Part shown: in pieces, positions 27,944-37,329 of the stretch
Layout: the number at the start of each line of letters is the position of its first letter
Numbering within the stretch: the stretch's first letter is position 1
Assembly: GCA_964493635.1 (NCBI GenBank)
Contig: CAZBOW010000007.1
Location: forward strand, 24,281 to 88,280
Direction of reading: 5' to 3'
Source of the DNA: OLB6 sp964493635
Lineage (GTDB): Bacteria > Bacteroidota > Ignavibacteria > Kapaibacteriales > Kapaibacteriaceae
Length of the DNA: 64,000 bases
Translations under genes and position numbers: made by a program
The notes under the pieces: generated by a model
Seen by the model: only the letters and a program-made list of their open reading frames with translations
Database searches by the model: none
Told to the model about the DNA's origin: nothing

Positions 27944-30900
27944 TTAGCGAACAACCGACAACCGGCGGGACTCTGTATACGGACCGCTGATCATTCGTAC
28001 GATGTACACGCCGCTGGAAAGACCATCGGTGGAGAGTTGAAGTTCATAGACGCCACTTACCTGTACAGGCGTGGATATGGTGCGAACGACCATTCCAGTG
28101 GCGTCGATCACTTCGAATCGCGATGGAGCCGCAATACCCGTCGAGTAGGCAATTGTTACGTCGTCCGTGGCAGGGTTGGGAAGGGGCGAGCCCATCGTAA
28201 ACGTGCTGGCACCGATTTGGATCTGTCGTCCGGCTGAGAAGCACACCTCGTCGACGGTGATCTTGCCACCATCATCGCCCGTGGCAACCACACAGGAGGG
28301 TTCGGCTTGGGCCGTAAAGGTTACGTCCAAGGTAGCCTTTGCTGTGAGGTACACGTTGAATGACGGACTGACGAAGTCGCCCGATGTGAGGACAACTCCG
28401 GCAGCCGGTGTACCGGTAACTACCAATGTTCCCGGAACGGATGCATCCGTGGTGAATGTCCATCCGGCCTGTTCCGGCGCATTGAGCTGCGCAAAGCGCA
28501 CAGCATCAGCAGGGAAGGAGAAGGTCAAGGTAATGGGCCCCATGGGAACGCCGGTGAGGTCGGCTACGGATACCACCACGGGCATCGTGACCGTCTGGCC
28601 GATGATGGCTGGTAGGGAACTATTGAAGCGGAAGTCGGCCGGCGTGGAAACTCCGGTTCCGGATACGTTGATGTTCAACGACAAACCTTGGTCGTTCTCG
28701 ATGATGTATCGGGCGCTGAAAAGACGTTCGCCCGAAGGTGTAAACGAGACGATGATGTCGCGACTGCCACCGGCAGGGATGGTAAAGGCAGCCGTCTCCG
28801 AAAGGTAGATTTCCGAGACATCGCCGCTTCCAACGGGAGCCAAGCAGTTTAGTGGAAGCGTTGGATTCGGATTCTGAATCGTGACAACCTTGATCGTCGA
28901 TACGCACGACAGGACGTCGCCAAACTCTACCGGCAGGAGGTCCGACGGTTCAGTGCCGAGTCCGGTGACTTGCACGATGGTCTGCGTGTATGGGGGAACA
29001 ACACCCTCAATCGCATCATGCTCGATCACCACGTCCACGACGCGCGCACCAGCTGCCTGTGGCGTGAAGGTGACATCAAAGGTTTGCGTTTCTCCAGGAG
29101 CCAGCGTAAGATCTGTCGGAGGTGCCGTTACCCACGCAAAGTCCGATGTTGGAGTTGCAAAGGCAATGGACCTAACGAACAAGTCAGCATCGTTATCCGA
29201 GTTGGTGATGGTAACCTGTCCAGTCCCTGGAAACTGCTGTCCAACCGTCCATCCCGGAAAGTTGTAGCCTGTAGCAGCAATGGCCGGTAGGAATCCTACG
29301 CCAATGGCCTCTCCGGTAAGATCCGTGGCTTGGCCCTGAACCTTTGCCGTAACTACCACGGTATGCTGTCCGCGCACCGTGGGGGCGAACACCACTGGGA
29401 TATCTCGACTGGCCGATGGGGCCAACGTAAAGGGGACGGGTGTGGGCAGGGTAAAGGTCAGTTGCGTATTCGTCGGATCCGACAGGGTTACGGACGTCAC
29501 CGTGGCTGGCTCGGTACTCAGATTTTCGATGCGGATGACGTCGTTTGCCGTGGTACCCAGACGGTGCCGACCGAAATTCACCGAGGTGATGCGTACGTTT
29601 GGCTCGACCACTGATACACTGATGGTGGTGTTTGGCGATCCACACTCGGCTTCCAAGCCATAACTCAACGTCACGGCATGGGTTCCCGCCGTGGCCGCGT
29701 CAACATCAACCGTGACGTCCAAGCATGCACCTGGAGCGAGGTCGAAGGCCCCGAGCGGTGATACGGTTAGCAGGGGAGAACCTGCCGCCGAGAGTGTTCC
29801 CTGCAGATTCGCTGGGCCGGTATTCTTCAGAATACAGGTGATTACCTTGGAGTCCGTTGTGCCCTGAGGCAGGGTGCCATAATTCACCGTTGTTTGAACG
29901 TCGTAGGCACAGGGTGGCAGACCATTTCCGTTCACCTGAAGTGTTGTTGTCGAGCCACACTTCTCAGTAATCACAATCTGCCCAGTTCGCAGACCCACGT
30001 CGGTAGGTGCAAACTCAAGTTCCAGCGAAGCGCAGGCACCTGGCTCGAGCCGCACGCCGATCAGACGGTTGATCACCGAGAAATCCGTTGGATTCGTTCC
30101 GGCAATCTGGACGTTGCTGATCTCAATGGGGAACTGTCCGGTGTTGCACAGAATCGGACCGGGTGATTTCTGGGACTTCTGACCAACGGCGATGGGGTCC
30201 ATGGTGACGTTCCCAACGCTGAAGCGTACCTCGGGGCGCGACACCGTAAAGACGTTCTCGCTTTCGTCCGAGCTGGCTGGGATTGATCCGAACTTCGACA
30301 GGAAGACATCCTGTCCGCCACGTCCAGCCAGAGTGATCACCGGCGGACTAAAGGACTTCGTGCCCGTGTAGTTACCCGTTTCGTACGTGAATCCGTTGCC
30401 ATCTTGGGCCGTCAGAGACTGCGCCGTCCAGCCTGCCGGTGGTGTTGCATCATAGGCCGCCAGCGTGGGATATCCGTCACTATCGTAAATGCAGTAGAAG
30501 TTTCTCCAGCGCGTGTCGCGGAACACCGCCGATTGTTCGAATCCACCTGCTCTGCGCTGGCCAAGGCGAACGAAACTCTTAAACCGACCAACGAGCATGA
30601 TCTGGGTGACGCCACCAACCACGCGCTTGCGAATGCCAGTACATTCAGCGGTACTGTAGTTCTGGCCATCCCCGCGACCGTAGTTCGTCCACTGAACAGA
30701 CCGGTCGGCAGCATATTTCAGCAGGAAGATGTTGCTCGCATCGCCGGTGCTGCGCGTCAGATTCAGGAAGCCCAGCGAGGCCGTCTGGCTGGCAAAGTCG
30801 CCAGCGATGTAGTAGTTACCATCGTCGTCGGTCAGTACACCGACCATCCGATCAGGGAAGGCACCGGCACCACGCAGGAGGGTCGTATTGGCCACCGTTC

Positions 30901-32638
30901 CGTCGGCTGTCCATTCAACGAGGTAGCCGTCAAGGTTGTCGGTGGCGTTGGTGATTGCTTGCGTACCGAATCGTGATGGTCCTTGGAAGGTGCCGGTGGT
31001 GTACACGCGGACATTATCGGAGGATACCGCAACAGCCGTAGCTGTTTCAGTTCCGGTTCCACCGAGAGCCTCGGCCCACTGGTATTGGTCGGTTGGTTCG
31101 ATGGATACGCGAATCTTGTAGCGAGTACCTGGCTGCGGTGGAGTCCACGTATGCTTGAACCCGGTGGCGGAGGCCGTAATCAGTTTCCACGTTGCTCCAC
31201 CATCCTCCGAGTATTCCAGTTTCACCGGCTGCGTTGGCAGCACACCGGACCACGTAATCGTTACCGCAGCGCAGGTGGAGAAGACCTCTCCACCATTGGG
31301 CGAGTTCAGAATCGCAAGGCCGGTGCCACCCACGAGGTCGATGCGTTGCGGACATGGTGCGCCGGCAAGCTGCAGAATTGCCTGACGAAAGATCTGGACA
31401 GCTCCTTGCTGAAACTGAACGCGGAAGGTTCGGCTCTGGCCCTTTTGAAGGGTGAACGGGGCGAAGGCAGCCTGATTTCGAGGGAAATCCCAGTCAATGA
31501 CGGAGAAGTAGGGGTTCGGAGTTGGCGCGAAGCTGAATCCCGTAACGGTCATCGGCGTATTGGTTGCCGTGATCGTTACTTCTTCAACCGATGTTTGGTT
31601 TGCGGGAGGGTCGCCGCAGAAGAGCACGGGATCAGAAATTGTGACGCGCGCAATGCCCTGGGGAGGAACCGTATAGGCAAGGTCCACCGGCTGCGTGCCG
31701 GTGCGGTTCACCCGCACTGTGGCAGTCCGGGCGCGGTCGCCTTCGGTACAGGCGTAGGGAGAGATCCATGAGAGTCGGCAGGCTTCACGAACCTGGGTCT
31801 CCAAGGCCAGAAGTCCAAACAAGTCAACAATTGCATTCTCCGTCGAAACGATGGCCTTCCCACCCGTGCCGTCAGCCATCCGAGCTAGCGTGGGATGCGT
31901 CGTAGGCACCAGAATCGTCACGGCAAAGAAGCGGATCGCATTGCGTAACAGCGAGTCGGTGTTGTCGTTGGCAAACTTTGTCTCGTCGGGAATGGCAGGG
32001 TTCGGGTGGCCATCGGTCAGAAAGAAGGCATAGCGGGGAACATTGACGGGCCGCTGACGGAACTTCTCGTAGATGTTGTTGCCCGGATGCTCAAAGGGCA
32101 TACGATAATCCGTCGACGTCAGGGGCTCCATCTTATCGAGCGTGTCGAACACCTCCTGACGGTTGTTCGTCCAATCCACCTTGACCTCATAGTTGCCGGC
32201 AAACGTCACCAGCGCCACGCGTGTTTGACCGTTGAATTGGATGCGGTTGACAAACTCCTTGAGGGCATTTTTGGCATACGTGAACCGCGGAATACCGTTG
32301 ACCTGATCGCGCATGGAATTGCTGCGATCAAGGATCAGAACGATGCTTGCTTCTGGGTCGATCGTGACGCACTCCTGTGTGAGGGTGGGCGACAGATCGA
32401 TCGATTGACCACTGGCATTTCGCTCGGTGACCGTGAAATCCTGTGCCGAAAGCCCTGTTACAGAATTACCTTGGGCGTCGAACAACAGGTAGTCGGCAGT
32501 TACCTGGGGGAAGTTGGCGGTGTTGACGTTATACACGCTCAACCCCTGCGCCACGGCCGACGCTGGCGCCATGAGGCTAACGGCAGCCACGAGGCCGGCA
32601 AGGAGGGTATGGAGAAGGATGTAGTGCGGAGTCTTCAT
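27944..32638 (-). CDS. Giant VWA / choice-of-anchor D surface protein with T9SS sorting domain
   Basis: A 1564-residue exported protein. A signal peptide ends at SAVAQ (about residue 31). A von Willebrand A domain covers roughly 85-290 with the metal site LILDRSNSM and later FFLTDGHPNPA. After a linker with Cys pairs come a Kre9/Ser-Thr-like segment (GLAILNSPNGGEVFSTC...TWSGVLPTQPVKLEYSEDGG), a beta-propeller-like region (about 500-780), and several ASPM/SPD-2/Hydin (choice-of-anchor D) immunoglobulin-like units. The C-terminal ~80 residues are a T9SS type A sorting domain (SPLPNPATDDVTIAY...SSGVYIVRMI...RRLSVVR). Probably a cell-surface or released adhesin. Confidence 0.85.
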   Translation of the reverse strand: MKTPHYILLHTLLAGLVAAVSLMAPASAVAQGLSVYNVNTANFPQVTADYLLFDAQGNSVTGLSAQDFTVTERNASGQSIDLSPTLTQECVTIDPEASIVLILDRSNSMRDQVNGIPRFTYAKNALKEFVNRIQFNGQTRVALVTFAGNYEVKVDWTNNRQEVFDTLDKMEPLTSTDYRMPFEHPGNNIYEKFRQRPVNVPRYAFFLTDGHPNPAIPDETKFANDNTDSLLRNAIRFFAVTILVPTTHPTLARMADGTGGKAIVSTENAIVDLFGLLALETQVREACRLSWISPYACTEGDRARTATVRVNRTGTQPVDLAYTVPPQGIARVTISDPVLFCGDPPANQTSVEEVTITATNTPMTVTGFSFAPTPNPYFSVIDWDFPRNQAAFAPFTLQKGQSRTFRVQFQQGAVQIFRQAILQLAGAPCPQRIDLVGGTGLAILNSPNGGEVFSTCAAVTITWSGVLPTQPVKLEYSEDGGATWKLITASATGFKHTWTPPQPGTRYKIRVSIEPTDQYQWAEALGGTGTETATAVAVSSDNVRVYTTGTFQGPSRFGTQAITNATDNLDGYLVEWTADGTVANTTLLRGAGAFPDRMVGVLTDDDGNYYIAGDFASQTASLGFLNLTRSTGDASNIFLLKYAADRSVQWTNYGRGDGQNYSTAECTGIRKRVVGGVTQIMLVGRFKSFVRLGQRRAGGFEQSAVFRDTRWRNFYCIYDSDGYPTLAAYDATPPAGWTAQSLTAQDGNGFTYETGNYTGTKSFSPPVITLAGRGGQDVFLSKFGSIPASSDESENVFTVSRPEVRFSVGNVTMDPIAVGQKSQKSPGPILCNTGQFPIEISNVQIAGTNPTDFSVINRLIGVRLEPGACASLELEFAPTDVGLRTGQIVITEKCGSTTTLQVNGNGLPPCAYDVQTTVNYGTLPQGTTDSKVITCILKNTGPANLQGTLSAAGSPLLTVSPLGAFDLAPGACLDVTVDVDAATAGTHAVTLSYGLEAECGSPNTTISVSVVEPNVRITSVNFGRHRLGTTANDVIRIENLSTEPATVTSVTLSDPTNTQLTFTLPTPVPFTLAPSASRDIPVVFAPTVRGQHTVVVTAKVQGQATDLTGEAIGVGFLPAIAATGYNFPGWTVGQQFPGTGQVTITNSDNDADLFVRSIAFATPTSDFAWVTAPPTDLTLAPGETQTFDVTFTPQAAGARVVDVVIEHDAIEGVVPPYTQTIVQVTGLGTEPSDLLPVEFGDVLSCVSTIKVVTIQNPNPTLPLNCLAPVGSGDVSEIYLSETAAFTIPAGGSRDIIVSFTPSGERLFSARYIIENDQGLSLNINVSGTGVSTPADFRFNSSLPAIIGQTVTMPVVVSVADLTGVPMGPITLTFSFPADAVRFAQLNAPEQAGWTFTTDASVPGTLVVTGTPAAGVVLTSGDFVSPSFNVYLTAKATLDVTFTAQAEPSCVVATGDDGGKITVDEVCFSAGRQIQIGASTFTMGSPLPNPATDDVTIAYSTGIAAPSRFEVIDATGMVVRTISTPVQVSGVYELQLSTDGLSSGVYIVRMISGPYTESRRLSVVR

Positions 32639-32683
32639 GCTGCGAAGTGAAATTGGGTGAAGTTCGTTGGAATGACGATCGGG

Positions 32684-32710
32684 GACGAGAGTGACGAGAG
32701 TAACGAGAGT
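32684..32710. repeat. 9-bp tandem repeat in the spacer after the LD-carboxypeptidase stop
   Basis: Three copies of GACGAGAGT (third copy AACGAGAGT) directly after the LD-carboxypeptidase stop on the minus strand, within the 75-bp spacer before the T9SS gene start. Confidence 0.75.
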
Positions 32711-32713
32711 TCT

Positions 32714-33766
32714 TTAGGTCCGGAAGATGGTTAGCGTTGGGTTGGAGGTGTGGAGTTCAGCCATCGCTCCGAGCGGAACGGTGAGCTTGCTCTTGACATG
32801 GCCAATGGGAAGACCGTACACCACCGGAATTCCCAAGTCCTGCGTGCGTTCCTTGAGCACTGTCAGAAGCGACGGTGACGGACCGGAAATCGATCGACCC
32901 TTGGCTTCACAGTTCTTGAAATTTCCTAAGGCAATTCCGGCGCACGACTGCAGCTTACCAGCCAACCAGAGTTGCGTCAGCATCCGATCGATACGGTATG
33001 GCTCCTCGTTGACCTCTTCAAGAAAGAGGATCGCACCCTGCGTATCAATTTCGTAGGCTGTTCCCAGCGAGGCGACGACCATGGCCAAATTTCCTCCGGT
33101 GATCGGCCCACGGCCCACGCCGGGCTGTACGGTTGTGATCCGATCATCGGTAAAAGACCAAAGAACGTCATCTTGGTTACTACTATCCCCGTGACGAGGG
33201 CCTAAGAGCGTCTGTTCGACGTACGTCGTGGTGAAATCGTCGAAGGTCGACGAGGCAACGGGACCATGGTAGGTGGTGATGCCGCTCAACTGATGCACGG
33301 CAATCAACAGGGATGTGATGTCCGAATAGCCCATGATGGGCTTGTTGGCCTCCCGGATGGCGTTGTAGTCCAGCATCGGCAGGATGCGCATCACTCCGTA
33401 CCCGCCGCGGCCGCACACGATGGCGTCGATGGACGGGTCGTCGATGAAGGCCATGAATTCGTCGGCGCGGTCCTGATCGGGTGCCGAGAGGTATCCGGCT
33501 CGCCGATTTACGTTCGGTCCGAGCACGGGCTCAAGCCCGTAGGAGCGGCACAAAGACAGAAAGCCGTCAAGGTCGCGCGAGGAGACCGAGCTTGCCGGTG
33601 CAGCAATGGCAATGCGACCACCACGGCGAACCTGGTGCAGCCCAGCCACCCGTGGCACCCGTGGCACTAGGGCGGCTGCGGCGCCAGGAGAGCTCCACAC
33701 TGCTGCCGAGACCGCAGCGGAAGCTGCCATGACGTGGCGAAGAAATGAGCGGCGTTCGATAGACAT
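32714..33766 (-). CDS. LD-carboxypeptidase (S66 family) with Tat-like signal
   Basis: A 350-residue serine peptidase of the LdcA family, which trims the terminal D-Ala from murein tetrapeptides. It carries GGRIAIAAPASSV near the start, FIDDPSIDAIVCGRGGYG, the nucleophile-elbow segment PIMGYSDITSLL, YHGPVASS, and GALFL-like ILFLEEVNEEPYRIDRML with the acidic residue. The His region is GLPIGHVKSKLTVPLG. The N-terminus RRSFLRHVMAASAAVSAAV looks like a twin-arginine signal, unusual because most LdcA proteins are cytoplasmic. Start at 33766 sits about 21 bases after a TAnnTTTG box. Confidence 0.85.
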   Translation of the reverse strand: MSIERRSFLRHVMAASAAVSAAVWSSPGAAAALVPRVPRVAGLHQVRRGGRIAIAAPASSVSSRDLDGFLSLCRSYGLEPVLGPNVNRRAGYLSAPDQDRADEFMAFIDDPSIDAIVCGRGGYGVMRILPMLDYNAIREANKPIMGYSDITSLLIAVHQLSGITTYHGPVASSTFDDFTTTYVEQTLLGPRHGDSSNQDDVLWSFTDDRITTVQPGVGRGPITGGNLAMVVASLGTAYEIDTQGAILFLEEVNEEPYRIDRMLTQLWLAGKLQSCAGIALGNFKNCEAKGRSISGPSPSLLTVLKERTQDLGIPVVYGLPIGHVKSKLTVPLGAMAELHTSNPTLTIFRT

Positions 33767-33787
33767 AAGTACTTGAAATGTAAGCAA

Positions 33788-33795
33788 CAAAGATA
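33788..33795 (-). promoter_or_regulatory. TAnnTTTG -7 box before the LD-carboxypeptidase gene
   Basis: TATCTTTG on the minus strand, 21 bases before the start codon at 33766. Confidence 0.6.
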
Positions 33796-33871
33796 CCAAT
33801 TTTCGCTCAGGAATGGGGCGCTCTTGGACCATCATATCGTACATACTTCGCATGATGTTGTGACCCATGCC

Positions 33872-33879
33872 GTATATTC
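33872..33879 (+). promoter_or_regulatory. Near-match -7 box before tRNA-Ser
   Basis: TATATTCG differs from TAnnTTTG at one base and ends 9 bases before the tRNA 5' end, the spacing expected for a start of transcription at or near the mature end. Confidence 0.4.
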
Positions 33880-33888
33880 GTGCGCATT

Positions 33889-33975
33889 GGAAAGGTGCAA
33901 GAGTGGTTGAATTGGCACGCCTGGAAAGCGTGTGTACCAGTAATGGTACCGCGGGTTCGAATCCCGCCCTTTCCG
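33889..33975 (+). tRNA. tRNA-Ser(GGA)
   Basis: Folded by hand. Acceptor stem GGAAAGG pairs with CCTTTCC at the 3' end, with discriminator G. The anticodon stem CACGC/GCGTG encloses loop CTGGAAA, giving anticodon GGA (serine codons UCC/UCU). A long variable arm (GTACC...GGTAC), typical of serine tRNAs, precedes the T arm GCGGG TTCGAAT CCCGC. The CCA end is not encoded. A 100-N gap begins 5 bases downstream, so further tRNA genes could follow unseen. Confidence 0.95.
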
Positions 33976-33980
33976 CACAG

Positions 33981-34080
33981 NNNNNNNNNNNNNNNNNNNN
34001 NNNNNNNNNNNNNNNNNNNNNNNNNNNNNNNNNNNNNNNNNNNNNNNNNNNNNNNNNNNNNNNNNNNNNNNNNNNNNNNN
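33981..34080. other. Assembly gap (100 N) between tRNA-Ser and the sigma factor gene
   Basis: Exactly 100 N; hides the sigma factor promoter and possibly more. Confidence 0.9.
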
Positions 34081-34115
34081 GGTCCGCAAACAGGACGACG
34101 AACAGGGGATTTGCC

Positions 34116-34760
34116 GTGACGAAGCTGGATGACCAGTTGGAAGATCGGCAGGTGGTCGAACGAGTGTTGTCCGGGGACACGGACGCTTTCTCCGTCTTGG
34201 AGAAGAAGTACCGGAGGATGGTCTCCTACCTCATCCGGAAGATGATCCGAAGCGACGAAGACATCGAAGACCTCACGCAGGATACGTTCATGAAGGCATA
34301 CGCAGCGCTGCGGTACTACCGCCCTGAGTTCCCCTTCAGCACGTGGCTCTATAAGATCGCTTCCAACCGCTGCATTGATCATCTGCGTCGTCTGCGATGG
34401 GCCCCGTCGTCGATGGTGTCCATCGATCAACCGATGATGGGCAGCGACGGCGGCGAACGGTTCCTTGACCCCCGTGATCAGGAGCCTCTTCCGGATGCCG
34501 TGGTTCTGGCTCAGGAGCGGTCGGCACTCCTCCGGGAGGCCATGGATGCCCTGCCGGAGAAGTACCGTGTGGTGATGCAGTTGCGACACGAAGAGGATCT
34601 CGACTATCAGGAAATTGCGGAGAGACTTCAGCTGCCTTTGGGCACGGTGAAGGCGCACCTGTTTCGTGCGCGAAAAGCTCTGCATACGGCTTTGATGGAC
34701 CACCGGTCGCACTTCGCCGGATACATATCGGACGTCCAGAAGGACGGAGAAGCCACATGA
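34116..34760 (+). CDS. ECF-type RNA polymerase sigma factor
   Basis: A 214-residue sigma-70 family protein. Region 2 runs through EKKYRRMVSYLIRKMI, EDIEDLTQDTFMKAYAALRY and FSTWLYKIASNRCIDHLRR. Region 4 is ALPEKYRVVMQLRHEEDLDYQEIAERL followed by LGTVKAHLFRARKAL. The linker of about 45 residues is longer than in most ECF factors. I chose the GTG at 34116, which has AGGGGA 6 bases upstream; the frame is also open back to the gap. The stop overlaps the next gene (ATGA). That gene encodes a one-helix membrane protein that could regulate it, but no classical anti-sigma domain is seen. Confidence 0.88.
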   Translation: MTKLDDQLEDRQVVERVLSGDTDAFSVLEKKYRRMVSYLIRKMIRSDEDIEDLTQDTFMKAYAALRYYRPEFPFSTWLYKIASNRCIDHLRRLRWAPSSMVSIDQPMMGSDGGERFLDPRDQEPLPDAVVLAQERSALLREAMDALPEKYRVVMQLRHEEDLDYQEIAERLQLPLGTVKAHLFRARKALHTALMDHRSHFAGYISDVQKDGEAT

Positions 34761-35218
34761 GGTCGGACCGATCCGGTCAACAGTCGACGGGTTCGTCGGT
34801 GTGGGCATGGTTGGCATTGGCCAGCGCCGGTGTGGTAGTTCTCGCCGGAGCAGCCATTTTTGTATGGCGCATGCTCAACCCTCCGGTGATTCCGTACGTC
34901 GAGACCGAAGGACCCCGGATGGTGATTCAGGTGGACGTCGTCAACGCCTCCAACGTTCGTGGGGCTGGCCGGAAGACCCTTGAATACTTGCGCGAGCGTG
35001 GCTTTGATGTGGTAGAGTTGTCGACGGCACCGCAAGCTGTTGATTCCTCAATGGTCATTGATCGACTGGGCGACCGGACCTCGGCACTCAAGGTTGCCTC
35101 GGTGCTGGGTATTGCCGATTCGATGGTGATTAGTGATCTCGACTCGATGTTGTTTGTGCGAGCCAGTGTTGTCCTTGGCAAAGATCTGCGCACGTTAGAG
35201 CCATTCAAAGAACCATAA
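34757..35218 (+). CDS. Single-helix membrane protein with LytR_C domain
   Basis: A 153-residue protein with a short cytoplasmic start, one membrane helix (about 16-38) and an extracytoplasmic LytR C-terminal-like domain: IQVDVVNASNVRGAGRKTLEYLRERGFDVV, then RTSALKVASVLGI. This domain accompanies LytR-CpsA-Psr proteins in other bacteria; its role alone is not known. It overlaps the sigma factor gene by 4 bases. Confidence 0.75.
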   Translation: MRSDRSGQQSTGSSVWAWLALASAGVVVLAGAAIFVWRMLNPPVIPYVETEGPRMVIQVDVVNASNVRGAGRKTLEYLRERGFDVVELSTAPQAVDSSMVIDRLGDRTSALKVASVLGIADSMVISDLDSMLFVRASVVLGKDLRTLEPFKEP

Positions 35219-35263
35219 CGCTGGACGGTAGCACTACCTCACGTGTGAAAGGAAGGAACCTTT

Positions 35264-35689
35264 TTGACTATTGAACAATCTCTCGATACCAGCACGTCCT
35301 TCGGACGTGCCGTACTTGCTGCCAGATTAGCCCAAGACAAGCTCGCTCAGGATGTTCTGCTCCTTGAGATGTCGTCGCTCGAGGGTGCCCCGGCTGATGT
35401 GTTTGTGATTGCGTCGGTACAGTCCGATGCTCAAATGCAGGCGGTCACCAGTGCCATTACCCGAGCGATGAAGGACCTCGGAATGGGTTCGGCCCGACCG
35501 GAAGGGGGCTCTGCCTCGCCGTGGACCGTGATCGACTACTTTGATGTGGTGGTTCATGTGATGACGCACGAGGCGCGAGACTTCTACCGCATCGAAAAGC
35601 TGTGGGGTGATGCGGCTACCTTTGGCCTTGACCAGAACGGTGATGTTGTACCCATCGACATCCTGCGAAAAAGGAGTGGTTCGGTATGA
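35264..35689 (+). CDS. rsfS: Ribosome silencing factor
   Basis: RsfS binds ribosomal protein L14 and blocks subunit joining in slow growth. The 141-residue protein has the family pattern: AQDVLLLEMSSLEGAPADVFVIAS, VTSAITRAM, and the C-terminal WTVIDYFDVVVHVMTHEARDFYRIEKLWGDA. The start is TTG at 35264 behind the purine-rich GGAAGGAACC; a downstream ATG would cut the first helix. It ends in an ATGA overlap with argS. Confidence 0.9.
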   Translation: MTIEQSLDTSTSFGRAVLAARLAQDKLAQDVLLLEMSSLEGAPADVFVIASVQSDAQMQAVTSAITRAMKDLGMGSARPEGGSASPWTVIDYFDVVVHVMTHEARDFYRIEKLWGDAATFGLDQNGDVVPIDILRKRSGSV

Positions 35690-37329
35690 TGCTGCATCGA
35701 TTTGTCGAGCCGGCCATCCGCTCGACCCTGACACGCATGGGCGTGCCGGCCGACCATCCGATCCCTCTTGAGACACCGCGGAACGCCGGACAGGGAGATC
35801 TGGCCTCGACGGTGGCAATGTCGCTGGCCAAAACGCTGGGTAAGGCGCCGAAGGTGATTGCCGAGGAGATCTGTTCCGATCTGCGTGAAGCCCCCTACAT
35901 TCAACATGTCGAGGTTGCCGGACCCGGCTTCATCAACGTCACCTTCGATCGATCGGTCTACCACATTCTGCTTGCCGAGCTTCTGCAGCAGGGCGATGGG
36001 ATCGGTCGTAGTACTCTTGGCGCAGGCGCACGAGTGAACGTTGAGTACGTCAGTGCCAATCCCACAGGGCCTCTGCACGCCGGACACGGCCGTAACTGTG
36101 CCGTGGGAGACACCATCGCCAATCTCTATGCCTGGTGCGGGTTCAACGTTACTCGAGAGTACTACTTCAACAACGCTGGTAATCAGATGAATAAGCTGGC
36201 CGAGAGCATTGATGCTCGCCTGCACCAGCATCTGGGAGCCGACGTTGCGTTTCCCGAGGACGGCTACCACGGGGAGTATATCTCGCATATCGCCCAGCAG
36301 GTTGCCGAGGTCCATGGATCGTCCGTATTGGACCTTCCAGAAGCCGAACGTCGCGATCTGTGCAAAAAGGCTGGAGAACAGTGGTGCTTTGCCGCTATCC
36401 GTGCCACCTTGGATCGCTTGAACATTCATCATGACGTGTACTTCAACGAGGACTCGTTGTATTCCGACGGTAAGGTCCAGCATGTCATTGATACCCTGCG
36501 CTCCAATGGGCTTGCCTACGAGAAAGATGGGGCATTGTGGTTTGCCCTTGAACAATTGGGTAATCCGCAGGACAAGGTCATCGTTAAGTCATCGGGCGAG
36601 CCAACCTATCGCCTTCCCGACATCGCCTACCACTGCGACAAGCTGGAACGGGGCTTCGATGTGGTGGTGGATATCTTCGGTGCCGATCACATAGCTACCA
36701 TTCCGGACGTTGTTGCTGGCGTGCGTGCCATGGGATTGGACGAGACCAAGATTCGGACCGTTATCCACCAGATGGTCACCTTCATCGAGGGTGGCGAAGT
36801 GGTAAAGTTCTCGAAGCGCTCCGGAACCTCCTTTACCCTCGATGACCTCATTGAAGAGGTCGGGGCCGACGTTGTCCGCTTCTTCTTTATCATGCGAGCT
36901 GTTGGTACGCACCTCGAGTTCGACCTGACCCTCGCTAAAGAAGAAGGCGACAAAAACCCGGTATTCTACTTGCAGTATGCGCACGCCCGGATAGCATCGA
37001 TTCTGCGCAAAGCCGCTGAACAGGGTCTGGATGTGTCTGCACAGGCCGATCTGTCCGTGCTGGTACACGACAATGAAATCGCCCTGATCGACGTGTTGTC
37101 GCGGTACAGTGCCACCATCGAGCGTGCCTGCGTGAATCTGGAACCTCAGGCCGTAGCCGAATACTTGCGGGAAGTGGCGGCCTCGTACCATCACTTCTAT
37201 CACGAGTGCCGAATCCTAGGTACGGACGAACCCTTGCAGTCGGCACGCTTGGCACTGGCGCTGGTTACGCAGCGAGCGCTGCGCAATGGCCTACACATCG
37301 TGGGTGTGTCAGCTCCGGACGTGATGTGA
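35686..37329 (+). CDS. argS: Arginyl-tRNA synthetase
   Basis: A 547-residue class I synthetase charging tRNA-Arg. The N-terminal Add-1 domain leads to the HIGH-type motif NPTGPLHAGHGRN. YFNNAGNQM follows, then YRLPDIAYH and the KMSKS-equivalent KFSKRSGTS. The C-terminal anticodon-binding helical domain ends YHHFYHECRIL and LALALVTQRALRNGL. A good ribosome site (AAGGAG, 9 bases upstream) supports ATG 35686, overlapping rsfS. The 3' end overlaps the convergent thioredoxin-like gene by 21 bases. Confidence 0.96.
   Translation: MMLHRFVEPAIRSTLTRMGVPADHPIPLETPRNAGQGDLASTVAMSLAKTLGKAPKVIAEEICSDLREAPYIQHVEVAGPGFINVTFDRSVYHILLAELLQQGDGIGRSTLGAGARVNVEYVSANPTGPLHAGHGRNCAVGDTIANLYAWCGFNVTREYYFNNAGNQMNKLAESIDARLHQHLGADVAFPEDGYHGEYISHIAQQVAEVHGSSVLDLPEAERRDLCKKAGEQWCFAAIRATLDRLNIHHDVYFNEDSLYSDGKVQHVIDTLRSNGLAYEKDGALWFALEQLGNPQDKVIVKSSGEPTYRLPDIAYHCDKLERGFDVVVDIFGADHIATIPDVVAGVRAMGLDETKIRTVIHQMVTFIEGGEVVKFSKRSGTSFTLDDLIEEVGADVVRFFFIMRAVGTHLEFDLTLAKEEGDKNPVFYLQYAHARIASILRKAAEQGLDVSAQADLSVLVHDNEIALIDVLSRYSATIERACVNLEPQAVAEYLREVAASYHHFYHECRILGTDEPLQSARLALALVTQRALRNGLHIVGVSAPDVM

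Noticed and set aside
28044..32650. Plus-strand frames opposite the 1564-residue T9SS gene
   Set aside because: Low-complexity shadows; the minus strand has a signal peptide, domains and a sorting signal.
33867..34116. Reading frame across the tRNA-Ser and gap joined to the sigma factor
   Set aside because: The amino acids before the gap are translation of the tRNA gene; the sigma factor has its own GTG with a ribosome site at 34116.
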